DNA from: Sphingobium sp. HWE2-09
Lineage (GTDB): Bacteria; Pseudomonadota; Alphaproteobacteria; Sphingomonadales; Sphingomonadaceae
Assembly: GCF_035989265.1 (NCBI RefSeq)
Contig: NZ_JAYKZX010000003.1
Location: 1 to 64,000, forward strand
Reading direction: 5' to 3'
DNA: 64,000 bases
This document shows, piece after piece, positions 17,345 through 26,554 of this stretch; position 1 is the stretch's first letter; each line of letters opens with the position of its first letter. A program made the translations under genes and the position numbers. The notes beneath the pieces were generated by a model. The model was not told where the DNA came from and did not search any database. It saw only the letters and a list, made by a program, of their open reading frames with translations.

Positions 17345-17430
17345 GAGGCATGTTCGCAGGAGGAACAAGGTGGGGCGGGCGGGCCATTTCCTGTTGGGGC
17401 GGCCCGCCCTGCCAAACTTATGCCCGGATA

Positions 17431-18777
17431 TCAGGCGTTGTAAGCGCGCTCGCCATGCTCGCCGAGGTCCAGGCCTTCATATTCGACCTCTTGGCTGACC
17501 CGCAGACCGGTGACGGCCTTGGCGATGAAGATGGCGATGGTGGTGCCGATGCTGGCCCAGATGATGGTCACGACGACCGCTTCGATCTGCACGAGCAGCT
17601 TGGCGCCGATCACATAGTCCGCAGCGCCCGGTCCACCGAAGGTCGGCGAATAGACGATGGCGGTGCCGATGGCGCCGATCATGCCGCCGATGCCGTGGAT
17701 GCCGAAGGCGTCCAGCGAGTCGTCATAGCCAAGCTTGGGCTTGAGGACGGTGACGGCATAGAAGCAGACGATCGAAGCGACCGCGCCCAGGATGATCGCG
17801 CCGAACGGGCCGGAATTGCCCGCAGCAGGCGTGACGGCGACGAGGCCGGCGATGATACCCGAGCAGAAGCCCAGCGCCGAACCCTTGTGACCGTTCAGCT
17901 TTTCGGCAAGCATCCAGAACAGGCCAGCCGAAGCGGTGGCGACGAAGGTGTTGATCATGGCGAGAGCCGCCGAACCATTGGCTTCCAGCGCCGAACCGGC
18001 GTTGAAGCCGAACCAGCCGACCCACAGCAGGCCGGTGCCGACGCCAGTCAGCGTCAGGCTGTGCGGTGCCATCGGCTCCTTGGGGTAGCCGATGCGCTTG
18101 CCCAGGATGATGCAGGCCACCAGCGCGGAAACGCCCGCATTGATGTGGACCACGGTGCCGCCGGCGAAATCGAGCGCACCAGCCTTGAAGAAATAGCCCG
18201 AAGCCGCCCAGACCATGTGCGCGATCGGGAAATAGACGATCGTCAGCCAGACAGCGGCGAACACCATCACGGCCGAAAATTTGATGCGCTCGACCACCGA
18301 ACCCAGCACCAGCGCGACAGTGATCGCGGCGAAGGTCATCTGGAAGCAGACGAACACATATTCAGGGATTTCGACGCCTGCGGTGAAGGTCGCGGCCTGC
18401 GATGCGGGCGTGATGCCCTTCAGGAACGCCTTGTCGAAGGTCGATACGAAGTTGGACAGGCCGCTGGTGTAATCGGGGCCAAAGGCCATCGAATAGCCGT
18501 ACATCACCCAGATCAGCATCGCGAGACAGGCGGCAGCGCCGATCTGCGTCATCACCGACAGCATGTTCTTGCTGCGGACCAGGCCGCCGTAGAACAGGGC
18601 CAGGCCCGGCAGGATCATGGCAAGGACCAGGACGGTAGCGGTCATCATCCAGGCGGTGTCGCCCTTGTCGACCGTGGCGGCGGGTGCCGCTGCGGCCTGC
18701 GCCCAGGCAGGCAGTGCGGCGAACAGCGACAGGCCGGTTGCCCCCGCTACCCCGCAAAGTTTCTTGGAAAAGGTCAT
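17431..18777 (-). CDS. amtB: Ammonium transporter
   Basis: A 448-residue Amt/Rh protein: a cleavable-looking signal (residues 1-27, ending PAWAQA) then eleven membrane helices. Family blocks are LALFYGGLVRSKNMLS, DFAGGTVVHINAGVSALV (first pore His in VVHINAG), GWFGFNAGSAL and FGIHGIGGMIGAI (second pore His). It passes ammonium across the inner membrane and is blocked by unmodified GlnK, encoded just upstream. Start 18777 is preceded by AAGGGGGAA. The gap to glnK is 13 bases, so they form one operon under the sigma-54 promoter at 19164-19179. Confidence 0.96.
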   Translation of the reverse strand: MTFSKKLCGVAGATGLSLFAALPAWAQAAAAPAATVDKGDTAWMMTATVLVLAMILPGLALFYGGLVRSKNMLSVMTQIGAAACLAMLIWVMYGYSMAFGPDYTSGLSNFVSTFDKAFLKGITPASQAATFTAGVEIPEYVFVCFQMTFAAITVALVLGSVVERIKFSAVMVFAAVWLTIVYFPIAHMVWAASGYFFKAGALDFAGGTVVHINAGVSALVACIILGKRIGYPKEPMAPHSLTLTGVGTGLLWVGWFGFNAGSALEANGSAALAMINTFVATASAGLFWMLAEKLNGHKGSALGFCSGIIAGLVAVTPAAGNSGPFGAIILGAVASIVCFYAVTVLKPKLGYDDSLDAFGIHGIGGMIGAIGTAIVYSPTFGGPGAADYVIGAKLLVQIEAVVVTIIWASIGTTIAIFIAKAVTGLRVSQEVEYEGLDLGEHGERAYNA

Positions 18778-18790
18778 TATTTCCCCCTTC

Positions 18791-19129
18791 TTACAGCGCG
18801 GTTTCGCCGGTCTCGCCGGTGCGGATGCGCACGGCCTGACCGACATCGAGGACGAAGATCTTGCCATCGCCGATGGCGCCCGAATTGGCGGCCGCCTGGG
18901 TCGCTTCCACGACGCGGGGCGCTAGGTCGTCGTCGCAGACCACCTCGATCTTGATCTTCGGGACCATATTGGTCGAATATTCGGCGCCGCGGTAGATTTC
19001 GGTCTGCCCCTTCTGGCGGCCGAAGCCCTTCACTTCGCTGACCGTCATTCCTGCGATGCCGAGCGAGGAGAGTGCCTCGCGGACATCGTCAAGCTTGAAC
19101 GGCTTGATGATAGCCATGACAAGTTTCAT
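18791..19129 (-). CDS. glnK: Nitrogen regulatory protein P-II
   Basis: A 112-residue PII protein: starts MKLVMAIIKPFKLDDVREAL and has the T-loop with the uridylylation target Tyr51 (EIYRGAEYST). GAIGDGKIFVLDVGQAVRIRTGE is the C-loop signature. PII trimers sense 2-oxoglutarate and ATP/ADP and dock on AmtB. ATG at 19129 is preceded by AGGGGG. The symbol glnK rather than glnB is chosen because the gene precedes amtB and sits behind a nitrogen-type promoter. Confidence 0.95.
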   Translation of the reverse strand: MKLVMAIIKPFKLDDVREALSSLGIAGMTVSEVKGFGRQKGQTEIYRGAEYSTNMVPKIKIEVVCDDDLAPRVVEATQAAANSGAIGDGKIFVLDVGQAVRIRTGETGETAL

Positions 19130-19163
19130 GTCGCCCCCTGTTACTGGTGTGCGGAGACTACTC

Positions 19164-19179
19164 AGCAAGAGGCGTGCCA
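19164..19179 (-). promoter_or_regulatory. Sigma-54 (RpoN) promoter of glnK-amtB
   Basis: On the minus strand TGGCAC-GCCTC-TTGCT matches the -24/-12 consensus TGGCAC-N5-TTGCW exactly. It ends 35 bases upstream of the glnK ATG. It implies NtrC-activated transcription under nitrogen limitation. Confidence 0.88.
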
Positions 19180-19284
19180 ATATGCTAACGGCGCGTTAAT
19201 GCGGGCTGTCGTCAGGCTGGACCATGTTGCGCCGCCAAAAAAATGGGCAGCATCGTCATGCTGCCTAAAAAACGGGCATATGCC

Positions 19285-19860
19285 CTACCAACTTGCGCCT
19301 TCCGCTACCGCATCCGCCTCTTGTGGAAGCGTATCGCGGCCAAGGACGGCGTTACGATGCGGAAAACGGCCGAAGCGTAATATGGTTGCATGATGTTGGC
19401 GCGCGAAATGGATCCAATGCTCATCGCCTGCCCCTTCGAACAGCGTCAGCGACAGATCCTGATCCTCGATCTCTTCGCTATGCTGAAACGGCATGTAGAA
19501 GAATAGCCGCCCGGATCCGCCAATCTGGATATCATAGCCTTGCGCAATCGCGCCGCGCGCCACATCGCGAGCCAGCGCATCCGTCGCAAAGGCCTTGGCG
19601 CTTTCGCGGAACATGTTGCGCGGCAATTGGTCGAACAAAAGGATTGCCGCCAATGCATCATCAGCGCGATCGAGGAAAGATTCGGCAGCCAGGATCCGTT
19701 TTTCTTCCCAAAGCGCCCCGAAACGTTCGGCACATATCTGGTCCAGCGACGGATCATGGCTCCACCATCCCGCTTCGCCTACCTGATTGAACCAGAAATC
19801 AAGCAAAGCCGCAGCCCAATCGGCGGTCACTGCATCATGGCTGTCGGTCAGCATGTTCAT
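19285..19860 (-). CDS. DUF924 family protein
   Basis: A 191-residue protein with the DUF924 pattern: LLDFWFNQVGEAGWWSHDPSLDQICAERFG at the N-terminus, AAILLFDQLPRNMFRESAKAFATDALARDVA in the middle, and FFYMPFQHSEEIEDQD then HWIHFARQHHATILRFGRFPHRNAVLGR near the end. The fold is an all-helical TPR-like bundle; function is unknown in all organisms, though the conserved DQLPRN and HR residues suggest a binding site. It is convergent with nothing and stands alone between glnK and tldD. Confidence 0.88.
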   Translation of the reverse strand: MNMLTDSHDAVTADWAAALLDFWFNQVGEAGWWSHDPSLDQICAERFGALWEEKRILAAESFLDRADDALAAILLFDQLPRNMFRESAKAFATDALARDVARGAIAQGYDIQIGGSGRLFFYMPFQHSEEIEDQDLSLTLFEGAGDEHWIHFARQHHATILRFGRFPHRNAVLGRDTLPQEADAVAEGASW

Positions 19861-19934
19861 GCCGAACCAATGAAAGAGCGGCAGTCCGGTTCCCGCCGCT
19901 CATTGCGAAAAAATCTCTACTGGTCGCTTGATGA

Positions 19935-21377
19935 TCAGGTCGCGGTGCCGCCGACCGTCAGGCCTTCCATCAACAAGGTGGGCTGTCCGACGCCCGCTGG
20001 CACGCTCTGCCCGCCCTTTCCGCACATACCGACGCCTTCGTCCAGCGCCCAGTCGCGTCCAACGCCGATCACCTTGGTCAGCGCAGTGGGACCGTCACCG
20101 ATCAGGGTCGCGCCCTTGATCGGATCGCCCAACTTGCCATTGTCGACCTTATAGGCCTCGGTGCAAGAAAAGACGAACTTGCCCGACACGATATCGACCT
20201 GCCCGCCACCAAAGCTCTTGGCGAAAATGCCCGACTTCATGCGGCTCAGCAATTCCTCGGGATCATCCTGCCCGCCCTTGATGAAGGTATTGGTCATGCG
20301 CGGCATCGGCGCATGGGCGTAGCTTTCGCGGCGGCCATTGCCTGTAGGCGCAACGTCCATCAGGCGCGCGTTCAGGCGGTCCTGCATATAGCCTTTGAGA
20401 ATGCCGTCCTCGATCAGGATATTTTCCTGCGTCGGCGTGCCTTCATCATCGATCGACAGCGATCCCCGGCGATTGAGGATCGCGCCATCGTCCACCACCG
20501 TGACGCCGGGCGCTGCGACACGCTCGCCGATACGCCCGGAAAAGGCGCTGGTCCCCTTGCGATTGAAATCACCTTCCAACCCATGACCGATCGCCTCATG
20601 AACGAGCACGCCCGGCCAGCCCGGGCCAAGCAGCACGGTCATCTCGCCCGCAGGCGCCGCGACCGATCGCATATTGACCTTCGCCTGCGCCAAGGCTTCG
20701 TCGATCGCGCGGTTCCAGATCGCAGGCGCCATCACCTCGTCATACAGGTAACGGCCGCCGATTCCGAAAGTGCCGGTTTCGCGGCGGCCATTTTCCTCAA
20801 GGATTATCGATATATTAAGGCGCACCAGCGGGCGGATGTCGGTCGCGGTAAAACCATCGGCGCGCACGATTTCGACCACCGACCAACTGCCCGACAGACT
20901 GACCGAGACCTGCGCGACACGCGGATCGCGGGCGCGCGCAGCCGCGTCGATCTCGCCGCACAGCTTCACCTTTTCGGCGAAGGGGACGATCTCCAGCGGA
21001 TTGGCATCGGTATAGAGATGGCGATTGGTGCGCTGCGGGGGCGGGGCGGGCGGACTGCTGGCCGGATCGAGCAGGCTCAGCGTCTGCGCCGCCTTGGCAA
21101 TGGCCGCCTCGCTAATGTCGTTGGCATGGGCAAAACCGGTCATCTCGCCAGACACGCCGCGCAGGCCAAAGCCCGCATCGGTCGAATAATCGGCGGTCTT
21201 GAGCCGACCATCGTCAAAACCGAAGCTCTCGCTCGCCCGATATTGCAGATAAAGCTCACCGTCGTCACACGCGGCCAGCGCTTGCGCGGTCAGGCGGCGT
21301 GCGCCGTCGGGATCGAGCAGGCCCGGACGATAGAGCAGGCCGCGGGCATCGGTGAACAGGGGAGCGATGTCGGTCAT
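19935..21377 (-). CDS. tldD: Metalloprotease TldD
   Basis: A 480-residue member of the TldD/PmbA family. The zinc site HEAIGHGLEGDFNRKG (HExxxH) is in the middle, with the C-terminal Cys ligand in the block FVFSCTEAYKVDNGKLG. SIDDEGTPTQENILIEDGILKGYMQDRLNARLM is diagnostic. TldD pairs with TldE(PmbA) to degrade unfolded or modified peptides; TldE is not in this window. Start 21377 gives the family-length N-terminus; the longer opening to 21488 adds non-homologous residues. Confidence 0.94.
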   Translation of the reverse strand: MTDIAPLFTDARGLLYRPGLLDPDGARRLTAQALAACDDGELYLQYRASESFGFDDGRLKTADYSTDAGFGLRGVSGEMTGFAHANDISEAAIAKAAQTLSLLDPASSPPAPPPQRTNRHLYTDANPLEIVPFAEKVKLCGEIDAAARARDPRVAQVSVSLSGSWSVVEIVRADGFTATDIRPLVRLNISIILEENGRRETGTFGIGGRYLYDEVMAPAIWNRAIDEALAQAKVNMRSVAAPAGEMTVLLGPGWPGVLVHEAIGHGLEGDFNRKGTSAFSGRIGERVAAPGVTVVDDGAILNRRGSLSIDDEGTPTQENILIEDGILKGYMQDRLNARLMDVAPTGNGRRESYAHAPMPRMTNTFIKGGQDDPEELLSRMKSGIFAKSFGGGQVDIVSGKFVFSCTEAYKVDNGKLGDPIKGATLIGDGPTALTKVIGVGRDWALDEGVGMCGKGGQSVPAGVGQPTLLMEGLTVGGTAT

Positions 21378-21542
21378 GCCCTTGATATAGGGGCGCTCGC
21401 CGACAAGCCCAACGGAATTTTTAGAGCGATTTCCAATCAGATGAAACGTAGTTCGGCGAAGCCAATTATCTGATGGCTCGGAAATCACGGCAGAACATAA
21501 AGCTTGAGCGGTTGATCCGATGCAATCAGATCGTAAACCGCT

Positions 21543-21770
21543 CTAAAGGCTGGCGCCCGACGCGATATCCGGCTTGTTCACAACGTCGCCATTGTCCGCC
21601 ACACCGCCGATCAGGACGAAGCGCCGATCGCAATAGCCGCAATCGACATAGCCATGTTCATCGATTTCCAAAAACACACGCGGATGGCCGAGCGCGGCAG
21701 GTATATCGCCAGACCCGTCGCAGGACACGCGGGACTTGGAGACTCGGAGGATTTCAGGCGGTTGGATCAT
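21543..21770 (-). CDS. CHCC-type zinc-finger domain protein
   Basis: A 75-residue protein with Cys17, then HPRVFLEIDEHGYVDCGYCDRRFVL. This C-H-C-C arrangement is the zf-CHCC domain, also found in the 13-kDa (NDUFS6-like) subunit of mitochondrial complex I. Stand-alone alphaproteobacterial versions of this length are common; complex I association is plausible but unproven. It lies upstream of tldD on the same strand, about 165 bases away. Confidence 0.82.
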   Translation of the reverse strand: MIQPPEILRVSKSRVSCDGSGDIPAALGHPRVFLEIDEHGYVDCGYCDRRFVLIGGVADNGDVVNKPDIASGASL

Positions 21771-21914
21771 GGGAGGCGGGATTAGCAGCGCCGTCGCCGC
21801 GTCGCAACATCATTGGCATCTATGAACACTTCTTCGCCCAGCAACGCGGGCGATCGGCACGACCCCGCGATTCAATTGACACGTCACCCAAGCGCTATCT
21901 CAGGCCCGCTAATT

Positions 21915-22145
21915 TCAGGTACTATTCGCGACGCTGGTCGCTGCCTGATTATCGACGTTAACATTATCCGCCCCGGATCTGCTGGTCATCCAGAAGCCGA
22001 TAGCGATGACGAGGGCCAGAAGCAGAATCACCAGCGGCAGGCTGATAGTCAGCGCGTTGCGATTTTCCTTATTGGACGATCCGGCCCGGGCTTCTTCACG
22101 CGAGACATGTGTTTCCGGTTCGCCGTTATTATTTTCCTGATGCAT
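21915..22145 (-). CDS. Small single-span membrane protein, unknown function
   Basis: A 76-residue protein: a hydrophilic N-terminus (about 1-33) rich in Asn/Glu, one membrane helix (LTISLPLVILLLALVIAIGFWM, about 34-56), then a short acidic tail. Start 22145 is supported by GAGGAG seven bases upstream; the longer frame to 22217 lacks a ribosome site. I do not recognise the family. It stands just downstream of the M48 operon in the same direction. Confidence 0.6.
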   Translation of the reverse strand: MHQENNNGEPETHVSREEARAGSSNKENRNALTISLPLVILLLALVIAIGFWMTSRSGADNVNVDNQAATSVANST

Positions 22146-22239
22146 ATACGTTCTCCTCAGCCCATCCAACAAGGCGAGCCGAAGATAGGTTCCGTCTTCG
22201 ACCTGCCAGTCGGCCATGCGGGTAGATGCCTGGGAACGG

Positions 22240-22839
22240 TTACAACACCGCGCTATCCGTCAGGATGCGGAAATCATCCAATGTCGCATCGAAATAATGC
22301 AGCCGCGGCGCATCGAACGTAGCCATATATAATTGCCCCTTGATCACAGCGGCGCGCGCCTCACCCTTTCGGGGCAGGTTATCCCGGTCGACATAGTCAT
22401 AGGTGAAGCGGATGCCATCGTGACCGAGGAAATGATCGGGGTTCGAGCCGGTCACCGAAAATGCCCCGATCCCCTTTTCTGTGCGATAGGTGCCTTCCAG
22501 CAATTCGGGGATTTCGACCAGCAGGGTTTCACTGGTGAACTTGGGCAGAGGTGTATGCTTCTTGCTGCTTTCGCGGATCAACGGTTCGCCCGGCGCGATA
22601 CCGGCGTAAAATGTGACGTCGTTCAACTGCTCGCCATCCAGCGTCCATGTTTCGGCTTTCTTGCCCGGACGGATCGACAGGCTGTTCCAATCCCGAACAG
22701 GGGTGACCCTCATCGTAGATTTCGCCACTTCGACCTGAACATGCCTTTCACGATAGCCATTCGCCAGCGCCGTTGGGGCCGTGAGCATGGCAATAGCGGT
22801 GATTGCCGCCGACCGCGTCCACATAATCTTGTTCATCAT
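22240..22839 (-). CDS. Exported protein of unknown function, third gene of the M48 operon
   Basis: A 199-residue protein with a signal peptide (about 1-27, ending TALANG). The mature part is mixed beta, with blocks KKAETWTLDGEQLNDVTFYAGI and IRFTYDYVDRDNLPRKGEARAAVIKGQLYMATFDAPRLHYFD; it resembles no family I can name with confidence. Its ATG at 22839 overlaps the stop of the M48 peptidase gene (ATGA), so it is translationally coupled and likely acts with it in the periplasm. Confidence 0.7.
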   Translation of the reverse strand: MMNKIMWTRSAAITAIAMLTAPTALANGYRERHVQVEVAKSTMRVTPVRDWNSLSIRPGKKAETWTLDGEQLNDVTFYAGIAPGEPLIRESSKKHTPLPKFTSETLLVEIPELLEGTYRTEKGIGAFSVTGSNPDHFLGHDGIRFTYDYVDRDNLPRKGEARAAVIKGQLYMATFDAPRLHYFDATLDDFRILTDSAVL

Positions 22840-24041
22840 TGCCCCCCAGCCGCGGGCGCCAGCATCTTGATCATGGCGGCATCCGCAGCATTTGGTTTCA
22901 GTTCCAGATAGCGCTGCAACGCGGCTTGTCCTTCGGTCCGCCGCCCCGTCTTGATCAGCGACAATCCCAAACCGCGCTGGGCCTCCGGCATTGTCGCATC
23001 CACCTCAACCGCTTTCCCGTAAAACTCCGCGGCTTGCACCAGATCACGCGGATTGCCACGCGCGCGATAGAGATCGCCGCGCGCCAGCAAAAGCCGCGCG
23101 GTCCAGCCGTTTATCGCCAATGCCGATAGGATATAATCGCTCGCCCCAAAGTCGTTCAGCTTGATCTGATCATCCAGGAAACTTGGCAGCAGCGGCGCCA
23201 ATGCCGCGGCATAGCGGGCGGCGCCATTTTCCCGATTTTCTCCCGCAGGATCGGCCAATGTCATCATAGCCGCCGCTCTTTCGCCTTCCGGAGGATGGGA
23301 CGCAAAGAACGCGATCTTGGTGAAGTTGGGCTTTTTAACCCCCTTCGCCGATGCCGACGCTTCCTGTTCGTTCATCAGATTCTGCCATACCGCCGAAGCG
23401 GCTTGCGGACGAAGTGCGCTGGCATTGAGATATCCTAATCCCAGCGCATCGGCCTCTCGCTCCTGATCGCGACCGAAACGATAGATCCGGCCGTACACCG
23501 ACAGTTCCAAATCATTGAAGTTGGTGTGGGATTGGTAACTGTTACCCAGTGCTGCGAAAACCTGCGCCCAACTCAGCAGATCGGTCGCGGACCGTGTCGC
23601 CTTCCATTTCATCAATGTATGCCGTCGTTCGAAATGCCCGAATTCATGCCCTAATATGGTTGCTAATTCCGCCTCGTTCCGCATCCGAAGCAACAAGCCG
23701 CTATTCACCCGCATCGTGCCGTTTGGCGACATCGACGCGTTGAAGACAGGCACGCGCATGATGTAAATGCGGGCGGCCTTGCACCGGTCGTTACCCACGG
23801 TGTTGCACAGAACCTGCCGGACATAGGCGTTGAGAGCCTCATCGCGAATGACGATCGGCGAGTTGACGAGCATTCGCTCATCTTCATCCGCCTCCCGCCA
23901 TGCCCCGATTTCATCGACGCCCACCGGCTGATAAGCGCCGATATAGGGTGGCGGCAGGGGCGCAATATTGCTTGCCGCATAAGCGGCGGATGAAAGGACG
24001 GCGACCGTGGTCGCCACCAGCCCCGCTACGCCTTTCCTCAT
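22836..24041 (-). CDS. Periplasmic M48-family metallopeptidase with C-terminal TPR-like region
   Basis: A 401-residue protein: signal peptide (about 1-23), the zinc motif HEFGH at 132-136, and the third-ligand block READALGLGYL. The end (ARLLLARGDLYRARG ... AAEFYGKAVEVDATMPEAQRGLGLSLIKTGR ... ALQRYLELKP) reads as two or three TPR repeats. The layout resembles periplasmic BepA/LoiP-type quality-control proteases, which act on outer-membrane assembly. Both neighbours overlap it by ATGA, forming a coupled three-gene operon. Confidence 0.85.
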   Translation of the reverse strand: MRKGVAGLVATTVAVLSSAAYAASNIAPLPPPYIGAYQPVGVDEIGAWREADEDERMLVNSPIVIRDEALNAYVRQVLCNTVGNDRCKAARIYIMRVPVFNASMSPNGTMRVNSGLLLRMRNEAELATILGHEFGHFERRHTLMKWKATRSATDLLSWAQVFAALGNSYQSHTNFNDLELSVYGRIYRFGRDQEREADALGLGYLNASALRPQAASAVWQNLMNEQEASASAKGVKKPNFTKIAFFASHPPEGERAAAMMTLADPAGENRENGAARYAAALAPLLPSFLDDQIKLNDFGASDYILSALAINGWTARLLLARGDLYRARGNPRDLVQAAEFYGKAVEVDATMPEAQRGLGLSLIKTGRRTEGQAALQRYLELKPNAADAAMIKMLAPAAGGQ

Positions 24042-24793
24042 GGCTGAGCCGATGCCAGTTTTGGCTGAACGCTTCCGGGAAATTCTTCCAGCAACTGGCC
24101 GACCCGTTTTTCGGCTCCGTCGATTTCACGAACGTCGCCGCCCATGGCGCCGTCGGCATTGAGCCAGAGCAGTTCTCCCGTCTTCAGGTCGACCAATCCC
24201 GCATAGCCTTTATGCTCGCCCGCGGTAACGCCAACGCCGCCAAACGCCGCCGCCACCTGAAGCAGCTTGCGTCCCGTCGAACCATAGGCGTCCTTGTTCC
24301 AGATGAAGAGGGCATAGTCGGCATCCTTGGCGCCTGGAAGGGCGGCTACGCCGCTGCCCAGCGACCATTCGAACACATCTGCCTTGTTGTCGCGCTTTTT
24401 GGTCGACAGTCGATTGCCTACGAAGAACTGATATTGAATCACAGACTGCGAAACTGCAGCGAACAGGGCCGAATATTCTTCGACCAACTGGGCCTGCTCT
24501 CCGTAAGACACCGGTGCCGCGACGACCTTGTTGCCTAATGTCTGCTGGCGCTTCGCCAGAGCATCATCGATGTTTTTCCGCGCCTGGTCCGTCCAGTCGG
24601 CGTTCGGCTCGAACATGCCGCCTGTGGATTGGACGCCGACGCGAACCGTCGGGCGAAATAGCAGAATGGTCTTGCCGCTTTGCGATGCGAGGTTGAACCC
24701 GCCTTTCGTGGCCGTGCGCTCTTGACCGGCGGCTGGCGCAATGACGCACGCTGCGAACAGGCAAGTCACGACCGCGCGACCCAAGAATTTCAT
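24038..24793 (-). CDS. Exported protein of unknown function, first gene of the M48 operon
   Basis: A 251-residue protein with a signal peptide (about 1-24, ending PAAGQ). Mature blocks include KTILLFRPTVRVGVQSTGGMFEPNADWTDQARKNIDDAL, then ADYALFIWNKDAYGSTGRKLLQVAAA and GYAGLVDLKTGELLWLN. The sequence ILLFRP..VGVQSTGG..EP..DWT recurs in exported proteins encoded next to M48 peptidases, but no function is known to me. Start 24793 gives a proper signal peptide and follows AGGGGGG. Its stop overlaps the peptidase start. Confidence 0.7.
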   Translation of the reverse strand: MKFLGRAVVTCLFAACVIAPAAGQERTATKGGFNLASQSGKTILLFRPTVRVGVQSTGGMFEPNADWTDQARKNIDDALAKRQQTLGNKVVAAPVSYGEQAQLVEEYSALFAAVSQSVIQYQFFVGNRLSTKKRDNKADVFEWSLGSGVAALPGAKDADYALFIWNKDAYGSTGRKLLQVAAAFGGVGVTAGEHKGYAGLVDLKTGELLWLNADGAMGGDVREIDGAEKRVGQLLEEFPGSVQPKLASAQP

Positions 24794-24944
24794 AATGCCC
24801 CCCTGCCGTTTCCCCATAGCAGGAGGCTATTGCTAATAGTGACGATATGGTCTGACAAGCTGCTGCGAGGGCGGCATTCATGTCGATTGCCGTCATCTTT
24901 TCATGATTTCATTAGATGTGCGCCGCTGCCCGTGATCGGGAATC

Positions 24945-24983
24945 AAAAAACCCGCCAGGTCGCTCGGACATGACGGGTTTTTC
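24945..24983 (-). terminator. Intrinsic terminator of tRNA-Val
   Basis: On the minus strand an AACCCG(T/C)CA-type stem encloses a long loop and ends in GGGTTTTTTGATT. It begins three bases after the tRNA CCA end. Confidence 0.75.
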
Positions 24984-24985
24984 GA

Positions 24986-25060
24986 TGGTGGGCGTGGCAA
25001 GGATTGAACTTGCGACCCCTGCGATGTCAACACAGTGCTCTACCACTGAGCTACACGCCC
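24986..25060 (-). tRNA. tRNA-Val (anticodon GAC)
   Basis: The minus strand folds as a complete cloverleaf: acceptor GGGCGTG/CACGCCC, D-arm TAGCTCAGTGGTAGAGC, and anticodon stem CTGTG/CGCAG with loop TTGACAT, so the anticodon is GAC (valine, GUC/GUU). The T-arm GGGGTCGCAAGTTCAATCC is present and the CCA end is encoded. Confidence 0.95.
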
Positions 25061-25155
25061 GCCGTGGAGGGGGCCAATAACGGGGGGAGGCTGGTCGCGC
25101 AAGCAGGAAATGGCGAGGCGCCGATATTCTTCTGGACAGGGCAGGGGCGCTTCAT

Positions 25156-26520
25156 ATGCTGGCGACAAACAGGGGGACGCTACCGACCATGCTGCCATCG
25201 CCATCCACGTCGATACAGGCAGCGCCACGATTGCCTTTCTATCGGCAACTTTATGTGCAGGTTCTTGTCGCGATCGCGCTGGGCGTGCTGATCGGTCATT
25301 TCTGGCCGGATGCGGGTAAGCAACTCAAGCCGTTGGGCGAGGCCTTCATCAAGCTGGTCAAGATGATCATCGCGCCGGTCATCTTCCTGACCATCGTCAC
25401 CGGCATCGCTGGCATGAAGGAATTGGGCGCGATCGGCCGGGTCGCGGCCAAGGCGTTCGCTTATTTCCTGACCTTCTCCACGCTGGCGCTGATCGTCGGC
25501 CTGGTCGTCGCCAATGTCGTGCAGCCGGGCGCGGGTCTCAATATCGATCCCGCCACGCTCGATGCGGGCAAGGTGGCGGACTATGCCCATCAGGCGCATG
25601 AGCGCACGCTGACCGGTTTCCTGATGAGCATCATCCCCGCCACGATGGTGTCGGCGGTGGCGGACGGCAACATTCTTCAAGTGCTGTTCGTCGCCATCCT
25701 GTTCGGCATCGCGCTGACCATGATCGGGGACAAGGCGCAGCCGCTGATGACCGTGCTCGAATCCGCCAGCCATGCGGTGTTCAAGCTCGTTTCCCTGTTG
25801 ATGAAGGCCGCGCCGATCGGCGCATTCGGGGCGATGGCTTTTACGATCGGGGAATATGGCGTCGGGACGCTGGCCAATCTGGCCGGGCTGGTGGCGACCT
25901 TCTACCTCACGTCATTGCTGTTCGTTCTAGGGGTGCTGGGCACGGTTGGCTGGTTCGTCGGCTTCAACATTTTGCACCTCATCCGCTATCTGAAGGCCGA
26001 ACTGCTGCTGGTGCTGGGCACGTCGTCGTCCGAAGCCGCATTGCCAAGCCTGATCGAGAAGATGGAACGCGCCGGTTGCCGCAAGTCGGTTGTCGGGCTG
26101 GTCGTGCCGACCGGCTACAGCTTCAACCTCGACGGCACCAATATCTATATGACCCTGGCGGCCTTGTTCATCGCGCAGGCGTGCAATGTCCATATCAGCC
26201 TGGAGCAGCAGATATTGCTACTGCTGGTGGCAATGATTTCCTCCAAGGGTGCGGCCGGTGTCACCGGTGCGGGCTTCATCACCCTGGCCGCGACCCTGTC
26301 GATCGTGCCTTCGGTGCCGGTGGCGGGGATGACGTTGATCCTGGGCGTCGACCGCTTCATGAGCGAATGTCGCAGTCTGACCAACTTCATCGGCAATGCG
26401 GTGGCGACGGTGGTGGTGTCGGCGTGGGAAAAGGGGCTGGACCGCGAACGGTTCAAGGCCGCCATGGCCGGCAAGCCGCTCGATCCGACGCCCGACATGC
26501 AGGAGGTGGTGCCCGACTGA
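25156..26520 (+). CDS. dctA: C4-dicarboxylate:cation symporter
   Basis: A 454-residue DAACS-family carrier. Helix blocks run from [24 protein letters not shown] through [24 protein letters not shown] to the re-entrant hairpin serine motif [17 protein letters not shown]. The substrate-site [25 protein letters not shown] and [20 protein letters not shown] follow. It imports succinate, fumarate and malate. The start is uncertain: ATG at 25156 follows AGGGG, and ATG at 25189 follows AGGGGGA at longer spacing. No dctB/dctD sensor pair is adjacent. Confidence 0.93.
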   Translation: MLATNRGTLPTMLPSPSTSIQAAPRLPFYRQLYVQVLVAIALGVLIGHFWPDAGKQLKPLGEAFIKLVKMIIAPVIFLTIVTGIAGMKELGAIGRVAAKAFAYFLTFSTLALIVGLVVANVVQPGAGLNIDPATLDAGKVADYAHQAHERTLTGFLMSIIPATMVSAVADGNILQVLFVAILFGIALTMIGDKAQPLMTVLESASHAVFKLVSLLMKAAPIGAFGAMAFTIGEYGVGTLANLAGLVATFYLTSLLFVLGVLGTVGWFVGFNILHLIRYLKAELLLVLGTSSSEAALPSLIEKMERAGCRKSVVGLVVPTGYSFNLDGTNIYMTLAALFIAQACNVHISLEQQILLLLVAMISSKGAAGVTGAGFITLAATLSIVPSVPVAGMTLILGVDRFMSECRSLTNFIGNAVATVVVSAWEKGLDRERFKAAMAGKPLDPTPDMQEVVPD

Positions 26521-26554
26521 CCTGCCGAAGCGGGATCAGCCGCGCTCTAAAGGA

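Noticed and set aside
17350..18954. A 534-codon plus-strand frame opposite amtB
   Set aside because: It is a low-complexity Asp/Gly/Arg-rich shadow of the well-conserved ammonium transporter on the other strand.
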